Below, in pieces: positions 1-10,699 of a stretch of DNA of 64,000 nt. This stretch comes from Gnetum montanum (lineage: Eukaryota > Streptophyta > Gnetopsida > Gnetales > Gnetaceae). The stretch spans positions 631,129-695,128 of the forward strand of contig MNCI01004113.1 of assembly GCA_015680685.1 (NCBI GenBank). The letters are read 5' to 3'. The position numbers and the translations under genes are program-made. Every line of letters begins with the position of its first letter. Within the stretch, counting starts at the first letter, position 1. The notes under the pieces were generated by a model. It was not told where the DNA came from, did not search any database, and saw only the letters and a list, made by a program, of their open reading frames with translations.

Positions 1-192
1 AAAAAAATCACATACCTCGGACTTGCTTAACCATACACCGTGACACTTACAAGCAAGCCTGGGAAGACAACGAACGATTAACCCCAAGTGTTTCTTGTGG
101 CGTTAAGGCATTTAGTCTATGGAGTTCGACCGGATCGCGTGTGCACGCTCGTATTCATATGGTGGAGTGTAGGGGTACCTCGCGACTCATCA
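1..192 (+). mobile_element. 3' end of an LTR (TGATGAG...CTCATCA family), cut by window edge
   Basis: The segment ends in GGGGTACC followed by CTCATCA, the same 3' end seen in the LTRs ending at 14,073, 25,339 and 52,283 and, inverted, at 34,964. Directly after base 192 there is no primer binding site. Instead minus-strand gypsy pol coding resumes, so this is the 3' LTR of an element lying to the left, or a solo LTR, inserted into element A's pol. The start lies outside the window, so the target duplication cannot be checked. Confidence 0.75.
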
Positions 193-683
193 ACTGCTTT
201 GACAAGTGAATCTAAGAGAATGTTGTGTTGTATTATGCATGGGTCTAAGCTTGACATGTCTTCATAAGACCATGCAAACACTTTGACATTATCGTTGAGG
301 ACTTTAGCAATATTCTGCTAGACTTGTTGCTCTAGTAAAGAGCCAAGTTTCAATGTTGTCTTACTTTAGCATGTGGTCATGGGAATTTTTATAAGTGAAT
401 CCTCAGTTACGTCTCCAGCCTCTAGGTCTAAGGCTTGGACTAGATTTTCTGGCCAGTAAAGTGATGTTTCTAAGGATGCTATGTTAGTGTTACAAGAAGG
501 TAGCTCATTGTCTACAAGCTCTATGTTCAAATGTCTCATGAATCTACCATGGGGTCCAGTCAATATTAAAGGTGAATGAAGATCATTATGTGTGGCCATT
601 CCTAAGCAATCTTGCAAAATAGCCAACAAAAAAAAGACATCTAGTGGCACCTGCCTAACATAGCAACATAAAGCGAAATGCAT
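193..683 (-). pseudogene. Ty3/gypsy pol fragment: protease-RT linker (element A)
   Basis: Read leftwards, this decayed frame has an open stretch of 105 codons and then, past a stop, the motif KVFAWSYEDMSSLDPCIIQH. That motif matches the 'DVFAWSYEDMPGLDP...' segment found just before the reverse transcriptase domain in many plant gypsy polyproteins. At least three in-frame stops are present. The frame runs into the LTR at 192, which removed the RT, RNase H and integrase. The most economical reading is that it continues the gag-protease of element A at 5,945-9,428, from which it is separated by the block at about 690-5,760. Confidence 0.7.
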
Positions 684-703
684 GCAAAGTAATTATGCAA
701 TAT

Positions 704-888
704 CTCAAAATTGCTTGTTTAAGGTTATAGCAGACCATAACTATGTGTAGGATGTCAAAATGTATTTCAAAATTGCCAATTTAAGGTCTTAGTGAACTAT
801 CACTGTGCCTATAGTGTAAGGGGAATTTCAAAATTGCCAGTTTAAGGTCATAGTAGATCATTACGATGCCTATAGTGTAAAGCCTTGA
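704..888 (+). repeat. ~62-bp tandem repeat, 3 copies
   Basis: Three copies begin at 704, 766 and 827. Each starts TTCAAAATTGCC (or a near match), is followed by TTTAAGGTC and ends with CTATAGTGTAA in copies two and three. The GTTTAAGGTCAT core recurs at the other end of the block. Confidence 0.8.
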
Positions 889-943
889 GCCAACGTTAAA
901 GGCTTAAAGTGAGGGGTTGAATCAAATGTTTATAAAGAAAAAC

Positions 944-970
944 TTTCTCTCTCTTTCTCTCTCTCTTTTT
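944..970 (+). repeat. CT-rich microsatellite
   Basis: A short TCTCTCTCTTTCTCTCTCTC run just upstream of the 28-bp array and TATA box. It could act as a CT-rich promoter element, but this is not shown. Confidence 0.8.
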
Positions 971-997
971 GTAAATCTACATGCTACACTACAGGGA

Positions 998-1098
998 ACA
1001 TGGGATGTCCTGAGTTATGTGCAGGACATGGGGCATCCCGCGTTACGCATTGGACACGGGACGTCCTGCGTTACGCATTAGACATGGGACGTTCCAGG
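998..1098 (+). repeat. 28-bp tandem array with internal palindromes upstream of a TATA box
   Basis: Exact 28-bp spacing: units at 998-1025, 1026-1053 and 1054-1081, and a partial unit at 1082-1098. Each opens ACAYGGGRYGTCC-like (the third has GGGACGTCC, a near palindrome) and the second and third share CGTTACGCATT. The array ends 30 bp before TATAAATA at 1128, a layout typical of promoter-proximal binding-site repeats. Confidence 0.85.
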
Positions 1099-1127
1099 AA
1101 AGTAACATGTCATGTAACCCTGAAGGG

Positions 1128-1135
1128 TATAAATA
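1128..1135 (+). promoter_or_regulatory. TATA box TATAAATA
   Basis: A perfect plant TATA box in the context GGGTATAAATAGGGG, directly downstream of the 28-bp array. It points towards the spliced plus-strand gene whose recognisable exons start near 2,525. It could equally be the promoter of an old LTR. Confidence 0.6.
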
Positions 1136-1839
1136 GGGGTTTACCCATGGTAAACCTATCATTTTCACCGCCCATTCCAAAGCGTAGCACAGTTTAAAGA
1201 AAAGGGCAAAGCGCTTGCAGAGTGCAACCACTGACAAGCCAAGACTTGACAATGAGACAGTGATGTGTAGAAGTGAGCGTAAACACCAAGGCCTTGCAAA
1301 CATGGATGAAGGGGAGTGCACCTTGTGACGTCTCCCTTGGGCACACATTGAGGAATGGCAGGAGGTACCATCTATCCAATAGGTCACTATGTTGCCTTTG
1401 TTTGCATTGCATTTTTTTGGGTGATCTATGCTGTGACCATGGTGCCCTGGTCGCAACTACTGTGGCCACTACACTATGGTTATTGCTGCCTTGGCCGCGG
1501 TTGCTATCATGGCTGCTACACTGTGGCCATTGCTATCGCCATCATAGCTATAACCAGGGTCATTACATTGTGGCTATAGTTGCCAGTACTGCAGCTAGGA
1601 GCAATGCATCATTTTCCTCCTTTCAGTCATTTTATGGAATGAGGGTTTGAAGCATCCTGTATAGTGTAACGGGTGTGGAAATGGTTCTTTTTTTGACATT
1701 TCCGTGATGGATTTTTCACATTCAATGTAGTGGAACAGGGCAAGGGCTTCGTAGGCATTCTATGTCTGCCCTCAGGCCATGTCATCCCTAATAGTGTAAC
1801 TGGCAAGCTAAAAATGTTTACCCGCTTGCATCGCTATGC

Positions 1840-2110
1840 TTTCTAGTAGTGTGATGCTTGCTATGCTACATGGATCGTAGCGACTACGTTGTACAGGGTG
1901 TAGCTGCTACGTTATATGAGGTGTAGTCGCTACACTGTGTAGGACGTGGCCACTATGCTACGCATAGTATAGTTGCTACGCTATACGGGATGTATCTGCT
2001 ATGAGGATAAGCTGAATACTTAGAAAAATTGTGGTTTGATTAATGGTCCTATGGTTGTCATGTTCCATATAAGACTGCTACGCTTTTCAGAAGATTGCTA
2101 CACTGCATGC
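1840..2110. repeat. Cluster of GCTACGC / GTAGCG motifs
   Basis: Many near-copies of GCTACGCT, GCTACACT and the inverse GTAGCG occur in about 270 bp. The same motif family fills 10,700-11,560, where it lies upstream of a minus-strand TATA box, and both regions also share an ACACTTAGAGAAATTTT-like stretch. This suggests common descent of the two regions. Confidence 0.5.
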
Positions 2111-2524
2111 AAGTGTAGCCGACACTTAGAGAAATTTTCAAAATTTTTTCTTTCAAGAATTGCCCTTATTGTAAACTAATGTTTTTGTTGTGAAATGCAG
2201 GGTTATGTTGAAGCCGATCTTAATCGTGGTTAAATTGGTAGGGGTTTTATGTTGTATAAGTGCCCCTGTGCCTAATGTCCCCCCACCACATGCACAAGTT
2301 GGGAACTAGGTAGTCTAGTTCCAAGAGGGTGCATGAGAATTGTTAGAATTCTTGCTTCATCACTTTAGTGTAATGGTATGGTCACACTTGGCTGGTGAAG
2401 TAGCAGGCATCCTGAGTGAGACATTGTTGCCTAGAGCAAACCAAGGCATTCTCAAATTTATGATAGATGGGTCTATTGAAGGGGAAGAGGTAGGGGACTG
2501 AGTCAACATCCAAAAGACTGAAGG

Positions 2525-5283
2525 CTTTTGTCTTGGATTTGGGCAATTGCAGAGTTCAAGTATTATCATAAATATAACACTTTTTTCATTGCTCACCATA
2601 TGGGCACATTTTTTCAAAACCCACCTGGAACCATCTACTATGCCGATGGGTGAGTCCTATTAATATGATCAAGGATTTTTTTTTGTCTTGTATGATTTGA
2701 AATGCTTATAATGTTATATCTGTTGCCAGATTTGTGATCGACAAGGATGGTCTTCATGATAGAGAGGGGGTGTTAGCCCTTGCTCAAACGACCCTTCAAG
2801 AGTTCTCCTCTACTGAGAACATATGTGCTGGTGTTATAGAGCAACTTGGTGTTGATTTTAGAACTTATCCAACCAAGTACTCTAAGTTCTACATGAAATG
2901 TGAGGAGCTTGGATGGTTAGATGGCAAATGGGCATCTCGTCGAGTACCCGTTGTAGAAGAAGTGCTAGTGCAAATACCACCATTCCCCACACTGTTCACA
3001 CCAGGTGAGCTATATTGTGTGCCCCTTTTCATGTAATCCAAATCAATTTAATTAATTAACCTTTTTTCTTTTGCTAATTTTATTCTCGATTTCTGCAGTG
3101 GCAGCCAAATCTAAGGAAGTTACAGTAATTACCTTAGGACGTAATGAGGCTAACCTCTTCTTTAAGTATGGTGAGGTTTATGAATCATAGTGTTGGTTAT
3201 GTAGTGGGGTTCCAGCAACGATTATCGAGAAGGTTTAAGAGGCTGGGCTCATGAATCTCTTCTTGGTTGTAAACCTAGGGATCTCATATGTTAAAATGAT
3301 TACCCTTGTTGATTCTTTCACAAAAAGTGCCGACTACTGTCGCACACGAGTTCATAGTGTGCGAGTGGTGTTTGAGATCATCGATAGTCTTTTTTTAGAT
3401 CTTTTCTATGTTCCTTCTGATGGTTTACCCATGGGGGAAAGGACTAGTAAGGATGTAAACCATTGAGGAGGCATAGAAGAATGGTTAGGGAATAGCAAGG
3501 ATTTTCAAGGTATCTATATGAAAAAGGTTAGATTGGAGGTAGCCCAAAATATTTATTCTGTCTTCCGGGCTTGTGCCTTTTCCAGGTTGCTCTCCCAAGA
3601 GAAAATTCTTAGGGTAGAGCAAGCCTGGATTAGGAGAGACGTAATGGAAGAGGGGACATGATATAATTGGGCTAAGTATCTTTCAGAAGGCCTACGGACT
3701 AAAATGACTAGGCTATGTAGCAAACTTGATACCCGTTTCCATGTGCACTTTGCCTTTTTCATTGTTTGTTTATGACGGTTTGCTGAATTTTTGGTGGTCT
3801 GGGAGAATGGGATTTGGATGATACAAGATCACACCCAGATATCCAAACCATGGATCCACCATGTATTTTACACCACCCAATCTTAAGACCCTTTGGAAGC
3901 TATCAGGTAGTCTTTTTCAATTACGACCAGGGATTAGGCGGGACCATCTTTTCATGTGTGCTACAGTTTTGGAGAGGCTCCCCCCATCAACACAGGTGAC
4001 GTAGTGAGGGAAGCACACCTCATTGCAGAAATAATAAAGTCAAAGTTGCAGATTAAGAAGCTCGAGTATTCATCTACTTTTTGCTTAGAGCCATGGACAA
4101 AAACTCCAGATAAGTTTGACTTTATGGAAGGCATAGTAGATGACATGATTGACCGTCTAAAGTAAATTGACCCTAAGATAGGTGCGGTTAGGCTATGGAA
4201 TTTGATTTTTATGTGTTGTTCCATTTTTGCTACTATCCCATGACTAACACTTTTCTATTTTGGTGTAACAGCTTCACAGCTCAAATAGGATCCAAAACAG
4301 GTAGTTGAAGTCAAAGTTATACTTCAACTCCTTCAAGAGGTAATAGAGGTACCTTGTCACATATATGATGAGGCAAGTAGATATGCACTACACTTGGCAT
4401 GGTCACTGTGGGAGTGTAGAAGTGTCAATGAAGATCTTTGGAAATGAGTTTAGAAGCTCAAGAAGGAAAAAGTGAATAACGTAGTTGAGCTAGAAAACTC
4501 ACGATCACAGAATGAATTCCTAATGGCTCGTGAGAATTCTGATGGTAGTTGGCATACAACCTTAATTGATTACACCAGATGTTGGTCGACCATAATTGAT
4601 TACACTAGATATTGGTTGGTCATATGAGGAAAAAATGAGGCTACGCACGAAGTAATTGAACAACGTCTGCAGATGGATCTCTTGGCACAAAAGAATCAAG
4701 ATTGGAAAGATTATAGTGCCAAGGTATATGAATGGGGGCAGGCATAGAAGAATCACAAACACATGTATAAGATGGAACGTGCTGCTTATCACCAAAAGTA
4801 CAGAGATGCATCTATAGAATGGCATGATCATGAGCTATTTCTTGATGCGATTGGTGCTACTCGAGCCTATGATGAATTCGTGAATCATCTAGTGGTCAGT
4901 GAACCTCCCAAGAGGAAAATGACCATGCCTTTTAGGGAGGCCACCTCTGCTACCTTTTCTCCAGGGCCACCCACATGGACGATTTTGAAGAAAGGAAAGA
5001 TTTTAGTAGGCGTTGATTTGGGAGAAGAAGATTAGGCAAATTTAACTAAGGAAGAAATCCTCCAACGCTTGGTGTTAAGCCTTGACAAGATACCACCAGA
5101 GATGGATGCTAGCCCATCTCAGGTTAGCCAAGTTTTACTTTATTGCAATTTATCTCATGATAGCCTTATGCATTACCTTGTTCACTCATTAATTTATTGT
5201 CTTGTTCTTTATTCATGTAGGATCCCATTGAGGATGTAGGACCTAGCGGGGCAGCAGATATGGACACAAGAGAAGACCCATAG
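2525..5283 (+). pseudogene. Spliced plus-strand gene with possible plant mobile domain (PMD-like), decayed
   Basis: At least three introns are supported because the reading frame stays open across each junction: 2,650-2,729 (GTGAGT...CAG), 3,005-3,098 (GTGAGC...CAG) and 5,123-5,220 (GTTAGC...TAG). A fourth, 4,162-4,271, is possible, but the phase does not fit. Exon 2 encodes FVIDKDGLHDREG and a WLDGKW segment that I do not recognise. Downstream (about 3,118-3,760), 'EAGLMNLF' and 'IIDSLFLDLFYVPSDGLPM' resemble the plant mobile domain pattern (EAG..., then L-D-V--LLGLPVDG), and YNWAKYLSEGL resembles its later part. The C-terminal part (4,680-5,030) is charged and helix-rich, and the last exon ends at TAG 5,281. 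Several internal stops, mostly TAG, show decay. PMD proteins occur both as host silencing factors and inside Mutator-like and gypsy elements. An alternative is an antisense ORF of the kind described in some Tat-lineage elements. Confidence 0.5.
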
Positions 5284-5470
5284 CCTCTTCATTGATGTTT
5301 TACAATTTTAAAATGTAATCCTTATTGTTGGGCGATGTTGCAAATCTAAGTGTGAACATGATTTTTGGACCATGTATTTGCAATTTAATGAAAAGCAAAG
5401 TGCTTGTTTTATTTCCTTTGCCTAATGCTTTTGTTGATGTATTTAGGCCCCTTGTGTTGCCCATGTTATA

Positions 5471-5655
5471 GTTTAAGGTCATTTCAGGCTGTAGTTAGTT
5501 TAAGGTCATTTTGGGCCATGGCTAGTTTAAGGCCATTTCGGGCCATGGGTAGTTAACACAGAGTGGGCTACCAGTTTTAGGCCTTGGTGGGTCGTGAGAT
5601 AGTTTAAGGCCATTTTGGACCATAGCTAGTTTAAGGTCATTTCGGGCCATAGCTA
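5471..5655 (+). repeat. 27-bp tandem array, 5 copies
   Basis: Units lie at 5,471, 5,498, 5,525, 5,602 and 5,629, each starting GTTTAAGG and containing CATTT-GGGCCAT. A degenerate 50-bp stretch separates the third and fourth. The GTTTAAGGTCAT core is shared with the array at 704-888. Confidence 0.85.
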
Positions 5656-5944
5656 GTTTAATTAACACAAAAGGTAAACACAATGTAAAATTGAAGCCTG
5701 TACAAGCAACAGTGTTAAAAGCAAAAGAATCAGAGAAGTAAAGTAGGGTCATGCCCTAATTGTGTAACTATTTCCTAACCCAATGTGGGTTAGGTGAGGT
5801 GTATGGCTTGGAGGATTTAAAGTGATATTCCTCTAAGTTATCATCGGCTATTGAGAAAGGAAACTCTGCCCATATAGTTTGTTTGTGCAGGTCATCAGTT
5901 TTGTCGGGCTTATTGGCAGGGCAACACTGGGTTTCAATGTAGAT

Positions 5945-6520
5945 AGGTGACATGCCTTTGGAGATTTCTATCTTCGACCTATAGCTTGAAGGGCTACATC
6001 ATCATCGAAGATCACCACTTCTCTACCTGCATAGGGTAGATGGATCTCTTGGTGTATTGGAGAAGAGACGACCCTTAGTTGGGCTAACCAAGATCTTCCC
6101 AAGATCAAATTGAACCCAGGCATCTCTTCCACCACAATGAATTCTGCGCTAGTGGGGAACTAATCCCCTACTACAAAGTTAATAGTGATTATCCCCTTGA
6201 CCACAATGCATGTCTTGTTGAAGGACTTTAGACAAGAAGTTGTCGTGGGCTTGATCTAGTCTATTAGGCCTAGCTTGTCAACAATAGGGAATGGGATTAC
6301 ATTGGTTGTGGCTCCATCATCAACATGCACCCTATGAATTTTGTATTAACCTACTTGAATTGTTATGAACATAGGAGTAGTGGTTACCTAACCCTTTTTA
6401 GAATCAACTTTGATAGCTTCATCATGAAAAGTCAAGTGAGTTGACTATGTTTCTTTAGCCATAGATGAAAGCATAACAGTATGAATGGTTGTTTCCTCTG
6501 TGGGCATGTCTTCTTTAATA
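5945..6520 (-). pseudogene. Gypsy aspartic protease remnant (element A)
   Basis: On the minus strand the frame reads VHVDDGATTNVIP, where plant gypsy proteases have a V-D-G-S/A-S-N-I-L-P active-site loop; the catalytic D-x-G appears as DDGA. About 70 codons later comes EEMPGFNLILGRSWLAQLRV, equivalent to the C-terminal flap region F-x-(I/V)-V---YN-ILGRPWL. Stops interrupt it at several places. It follows gag in the usual order, and the frame runs on as a short open stretch at 5,768-5,953 before the inserted block. Confidence 0.75.
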
Positions 6521-6713
6521 GGTATAGATGCCAACATGCGGATCAAGGCTTCACGGTGCGCTACGGAGGTCATTATTAAATTGTACAAGCTTAACATTGT
6601 ATTTTTTATTTTAAAGCTTGTTTAACTTGTGTAAGGGTGTCTAGAAAGTCTTGCCCAACACCTAGTAGTTTTGTAGTTTTTACTTCCTGCATGTGCCTTG
6701 AGAGATGACTTCC

Positions 6714-9428
6714 TTAAAGAAAAGAGGACTTGGCTTTTGGTTGAGCGGCAGGCTTTTGAGCCTCAGCAATTGCTTTTTGTGAATGTATTTCTATTTTATC
6801 TTTAAATTGTGAGGCCATGGGAATCATTAATAAAAGGACGGGCTTAGGGGGGCCTAGCGCAGTATGTTCTCTAGTCATCTTATCCACTAGGCACTTGTCA
6901 CATTTTCTTAGGCAAGGAGGTTGTGACATAGTTCCAACCACCAGACTCTGGGCAGGTGGTGAGTTTGTATGCTTTGGCACCCTTATAATAAAAGGTGTTT
7001 GTGTTGTTGCAACAACATGTTGAGGGGCCTTAATTACAAAAGGGGTATTGGGCCCCTATGGCAGCCTCTTAATAACAAAAGGAGGATGTGGCCTAGGTGT
7101 CACTGAAGCTGTAGTACCTTGAGAAGGTGCATGGATCACAAATGACTTATGTGTAGATTCTACACTGTCATCAATGCTAATAACATTAATAGTGTAACCT
7201 ACATTATTAGCGTTCAATGGGTCTTTGTAGACATTCATTGACTGGTTTATTGGACGGATGGAACTAGTTTCGTCAAGAACTAGCTTACCTTGATCAATCA
7301 CACATTGGATGTTATCTTTTAATGCTAGGTAATAGTTGGTATCATGACCACATAACTGGTGGTAGTTATAGAATAGTTTGAGACTAAAATTTTTAGGCAC
7401 AGGAGACTCGTTAGGCATGGCTATAGAGGGGTCTTGAAGGATTTCATAATACCTCTCATGACACTTATGGGCCTCCTCTAACATTTGCTTAAATTGAATG
7501 CGCCCAACATTCAATAGCTGGTCCAACAGCTCTGACAACTTAATCTGGAATGGAGTGTATTTAGAGCCATCCTTACACTCAGAATTTGGCCTTGGTAGAG
7601 TTTGTGCCACGGCCATTGGCGCTGGGGATTGGCTAGCTCCCACATTGCTAGAGCTTGGCATTTTAGTGGTATCAGTCATGGTCTTAGGCATTTTGGTTGC
7701 CTGCTTGCTGTTATTAGGCTTAGTTTCATTAGCTATAGTGGCCACAGTGGTTGTTGCGGCCTTGCCCTTTTCCTTTTCTTTCTTCACATGCACGTTTTTG
7801 TAAGCTACATAGGTTGGGTCTTTACTAGCTTCTACTGCATCTTGTATACTTTTTGTTTGTGCAAAAGCCTAACTAAGAGAGCATGGCACTAAATAATCTA
7901 GCTTAGACTTAATAAAGTCATTCACAACACCCTTGAAAATAGCAATTAAATGGGCTTCCACAATTGGTTCACGAATTTCATTTAAGGTAGTGCTCTATCA
8001 CTGTATGAATTTCTGGATAGTTTTTAACGGTTCCTGTTTGACATTCATAAGCTGGTCTAAGGTAACCTCTGGCTTCAAGTTATACTTGAAGCAAGTGAAA
8101 AATTGACTTAACAATTCTTTTAATGTTGAAATAGATGCACAAGGAAGTGCGCAATACCAGTCCAAAACTTTGCTAGTCAAGGACATGGAGAAAACATGGA
8201 TGATTGCATGCAGCCATGGTTGTAGTAATAAGGACTCAGATCTAAAAGTAACTAGTTGGACGTTTAGATCACACTCTCCATTATATTTTGTGAATGGGGG
8301 GAGTTGTACCCTAGGAGGTAATGTAAGGGAATGACTGGGCTAATCGGGTCATCATGATAAAAGTCCATTACTTGGACTATTTCAGAGCTAGTGGCTTTAA
8401 GCCGCTTAACTTCATTGGTGAGGGTTTGAATGAGCTGAAAAGCTTGGTCCAAACCTAGGGATGCTACAGAAGGTTGCATGAGTTGAATTGCTGGTGGTAT
8501 TGCCAGAGTAATCATCATTGGTAGTGCTGTTGGTGCAACCATTAGTTTCATTGGGGGTGCTGTCGGAGCCACTCCCATTGGTGGTGCTATTTGGGTGGCC
8601 CGCAATCCTATGGGTGGTGTTGCTGGAGCAATCATTGTTGGTGGTGCTGTGGGAATGGTTACTTGGCCTATTGTTGGAGCAGTCCATAGCCCCGTGGTTG
8701 GTTGCACCATATGTGAGGCTTGATACATTTGAGGTTGCACATATTGTGGCACCTGAGGCATTTGGATGGTAGGAAAGCATGTCATTGGCCACCACGCACT
8801 TAAGGTTGGGGCTATTATTGATGGTGGAATTGGCGTAGAAGAGGCCATGGAAATAGGGCTTATTTGCAGTTGTGATGTAGGCATGGTATGTACATATGGC
8901 AACGTAGGTATTATAGACATTGGCTATGCAACTTGAATGGATTGTGAAGGGATGATAAAGGGAAATGAAGTTGAAGACCCTACATGTTGCTGTGTTGACA
9001 ACATTTAGTGGCTACCCACCACCAAGGAAGGTTTGGGCTGTAAAAGCGTTGTAGCTGTCACCAAAGAGGCCAAGGACTGTAACTGGTGTGGATATAACAT
9101 AGAAGTGGTCTGTGAAGTTGTGGTGTAAATGGGACTCAAATTCCTCTTGCCCATCGTGAAGGGGTTCCTCATAGTGAGATGTTGTGTCTTGCTCTTTTGA
9201 CCCACTTAGTTGAATATGTTGATTCAATATTCATTGAAATGTTTCAGTGAGTGGTATAATGGCCTCAGGAGTAGGAAGGAACTCCCTCTCATTTCGGTGA
9301 ATAATTTTAAAGGTACGCTTTTCTTCGAATTCCTGACGGTCCAGCGGTAGGCCCACTTGGATCCTTTTGCATAAGAAGTTATATTGCTCTTCATCATGGG
9401 CTGTGCGCTCAGGTGATTGATGTTGCAA
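6714..9428 (-). pseudogene. Gypsy gag remnant (element A)
   Basis: Read leftwards from 9,428. The N-terminal part (9,428-9,231) is charged. A Pro/Ala/Met-rich stretch with tandem APTAPPM-like repeats follows (8,920-8,264, 218 open codons). The capsid core contains SLTSKVLDWYCALP and STLKELLSQFFTCFKYN (8,186-7,998), matching the 'SLTG-A--WY--LP--SI-TF--L---F' pattern of Retrotrans_gag. The last large open part (7,793-7,056, 245 codons) is Lys/Thr-rich and then has FYNYHQLCGHDTNYYLAL plus IQCVIDQGKL, equivalent to the C-x-YH---GH-T--C--L---I--LI--GKL zinc-knuckle region, with key cysteines lost. Frameshifts at about 8,260 and 7,990 and several stops make it non-functional. Confidence 0.8.
8480..8720 (-). 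repeat. Imperfect coding repeat in gag (APTAPPM-type)
   Basis: On the plus strand the motif GGTGGTGCTG and variants recur every 36-45 bp. In the gag frame this gives a Pro/Ala/Met-rich array of short repeats before the capsid core. Such low-complexity linkers are common in plant gag proteins. Confidence 0.6.
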
Positions 9429-9587
9429 TTGAAGAGACTACCGTGGTATTCGCATTGGACTAGGTGGTTATATCCGCAGTTGAAGAGACTGCCGTAGCAG
9501 GTCCATAGGGGTGTTATGTTTACATTAGCAAGGAGGTACAAAAGGCATGCAAGACTACCCGTGACGCATAGAAGGGACACGAAGGTT

Positions 9588-9608
9588 GAGGTCCTCCTTC
9601 TAGCGCCA
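9588..9608 (-). promoter_or_regulatory. Putative primer binding site (TGGCGC-type), element A
   Basis: The minus strand reads TGGCGCTAGAAGGAGGACC just downstream of the presumed LTR end and upstream of gag. The TGGCGC start is typical of plant gypsy primer sites. I cannot assign the tRNA with certainty. Confidence 0.5.
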
Positions 9609-10280
9609 AAAACTATAGTGTCTAAAAACATTGGTGGTTGGAACACCGAGAGGTTATTAGGTGCATAGCCTAACCTCAGATTCATCGGAGGGCTGTGCTG
9701 GAAAGGATGGAAATGAGGTGTCCTAAACGGTCTAGTTGATCAGTCAGGGACTTATATGGTGTCCAATAACCATTTGTGAATAATGATTTTAGAGCATCAC
9801 ATGTAGAAGTTGGAACAAGTAGGATTGTAATATGCATAACAATGAGAGAATATGAACGTACGTGCATATGACAATAGAAAGAAATAGATATGCTAATAGT
9901 TTAAAATACTATAGAAAAAAGAATGAAATGAGAGTGTGAGTAAAGAAATGCACCATCCCAAGATTGGGGGACATGGCTTTTGATTAAATGATGTGTATAA
10001 TTGGCATGTAGCATAGATAGAAACAGCTGGGCAATAAGGCAATATGGTCACATTGTTTGGAGTGCTATAGACGTGGTGTTGGTAGACGCAGAGGAGTTGA
10101 TTCTTGTTGGTCTGAGAGTTGCTATGATATGCATGTGCAGGTATCATGCTTAGGTGCAGGAGCGAAACAAGGATTTGGAAGGCTCTAATGCTGAGATTTG
10201 TCATTCATCCACTTTTTGTTCTCCAATCTTCTGCCAAAGCTAACTGCAAAAGCCAACCCTTAGACTATCGATTACTGAGG

Positions 10281-10288
10281 TATTTATA
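10281..10288 (-). promoter_or_regulatory. TATA box (minus strand) of element A
   Basis: On the minus strand the context is CTCTATAAATACCTC. It is followed by about 670 bp of leader before the primer site, which fits an R-U5 region. Confidence 0.6.
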
Positions 10289-10358
10289 GAGCTAGGGTTG
10301 GGGGGAGGCATGGTTTGGATGCCACGTGTCTTGGGACCCACATAGCATGAATGTGGAT

Positions 10359-10397
10359 GTGTTACGCTGATGTGCTATGCTGTGGTGCTACGCTTGG
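10359..10397 (-). repeat. 13-bp tandem repeat, 3 copies, upstream of minus-strand TATA
   Basis: Units at 10,359, 10,372 and 10,385 read GTGTTACGCTGAT, GTGCTATGCTGTG and GTGCTACGCTTGG. They lie about 70 bp upstream of the TATA box on the minus strand. Confidence 0.75.
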
Positions 10398-10699
10398 TGG
10401 GATAAGAACAGGGATTGAAAATTTGCCACACTGTGACCATATTGCCCAAAATGCATGTGCTAAGACTTGAAAGACTACCTTGTTTTTACAAAATTCCTAG
10501 AACAAATGCAAATTGGAGCCTATGCTCCAGGAGTACATCTTCCCTCCTCTTTTGAGTAGGTTCAAGCGTAGGGACAATTTCTAGAACCAACAGGGGATGT
10601 ACAAACAAAATAGACTACTCAATTTGGCTGTCGAAGAGATGCTGGAGTAGGAATGAAGGTTGATGGTGAGCTTTGGGAACTTTTGGAAGGCATTCAAGG

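Larger units (their letters stand above)
690..5760 (+). mobile_element. 5-kb block inserted between protease and RT linker of element A
   Basis: Minus-strand pol coding lies on both sides (protease to the right, protease-RT linker to the left), while the block carries a plus-strand, spliced gene with its own TATA box. Both ends carry tandem arrays built on a GTTTAAGGTCAT core (704-888 and 5,471-5,655) in the same orientation. Possible flanking repeats are TAATTATGC near 690 and TAATTGTGT near 5,757, a 7/9 match that would suit a Mutator-like 9-bp duplication, but no terminal inverted repeats are visible. The boundaries and the transposon class are inferred. Confidence 0.45.

Noticed and set aside
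998-1098. CRISPR-like array (28-bp repeats)
   Set aside because: The units are directly adjacent without spacers, in a plant promoter context; it is a simple tandem repeat.
1000-1650. Overlapping ORFs on both strands near the TATA box at 1128
   Set aside because: They overlap the promoter array and each other on both strands, encode no recognisable motif, and reflect a locally GC-richer composition.
2525-5283. Functional host gene on the plus strand
   Set aside because: Several in-frame stops (for example near 3,188, 3,237 and 3,470) in the exons make it a pseudogene even if the splice sites are real.
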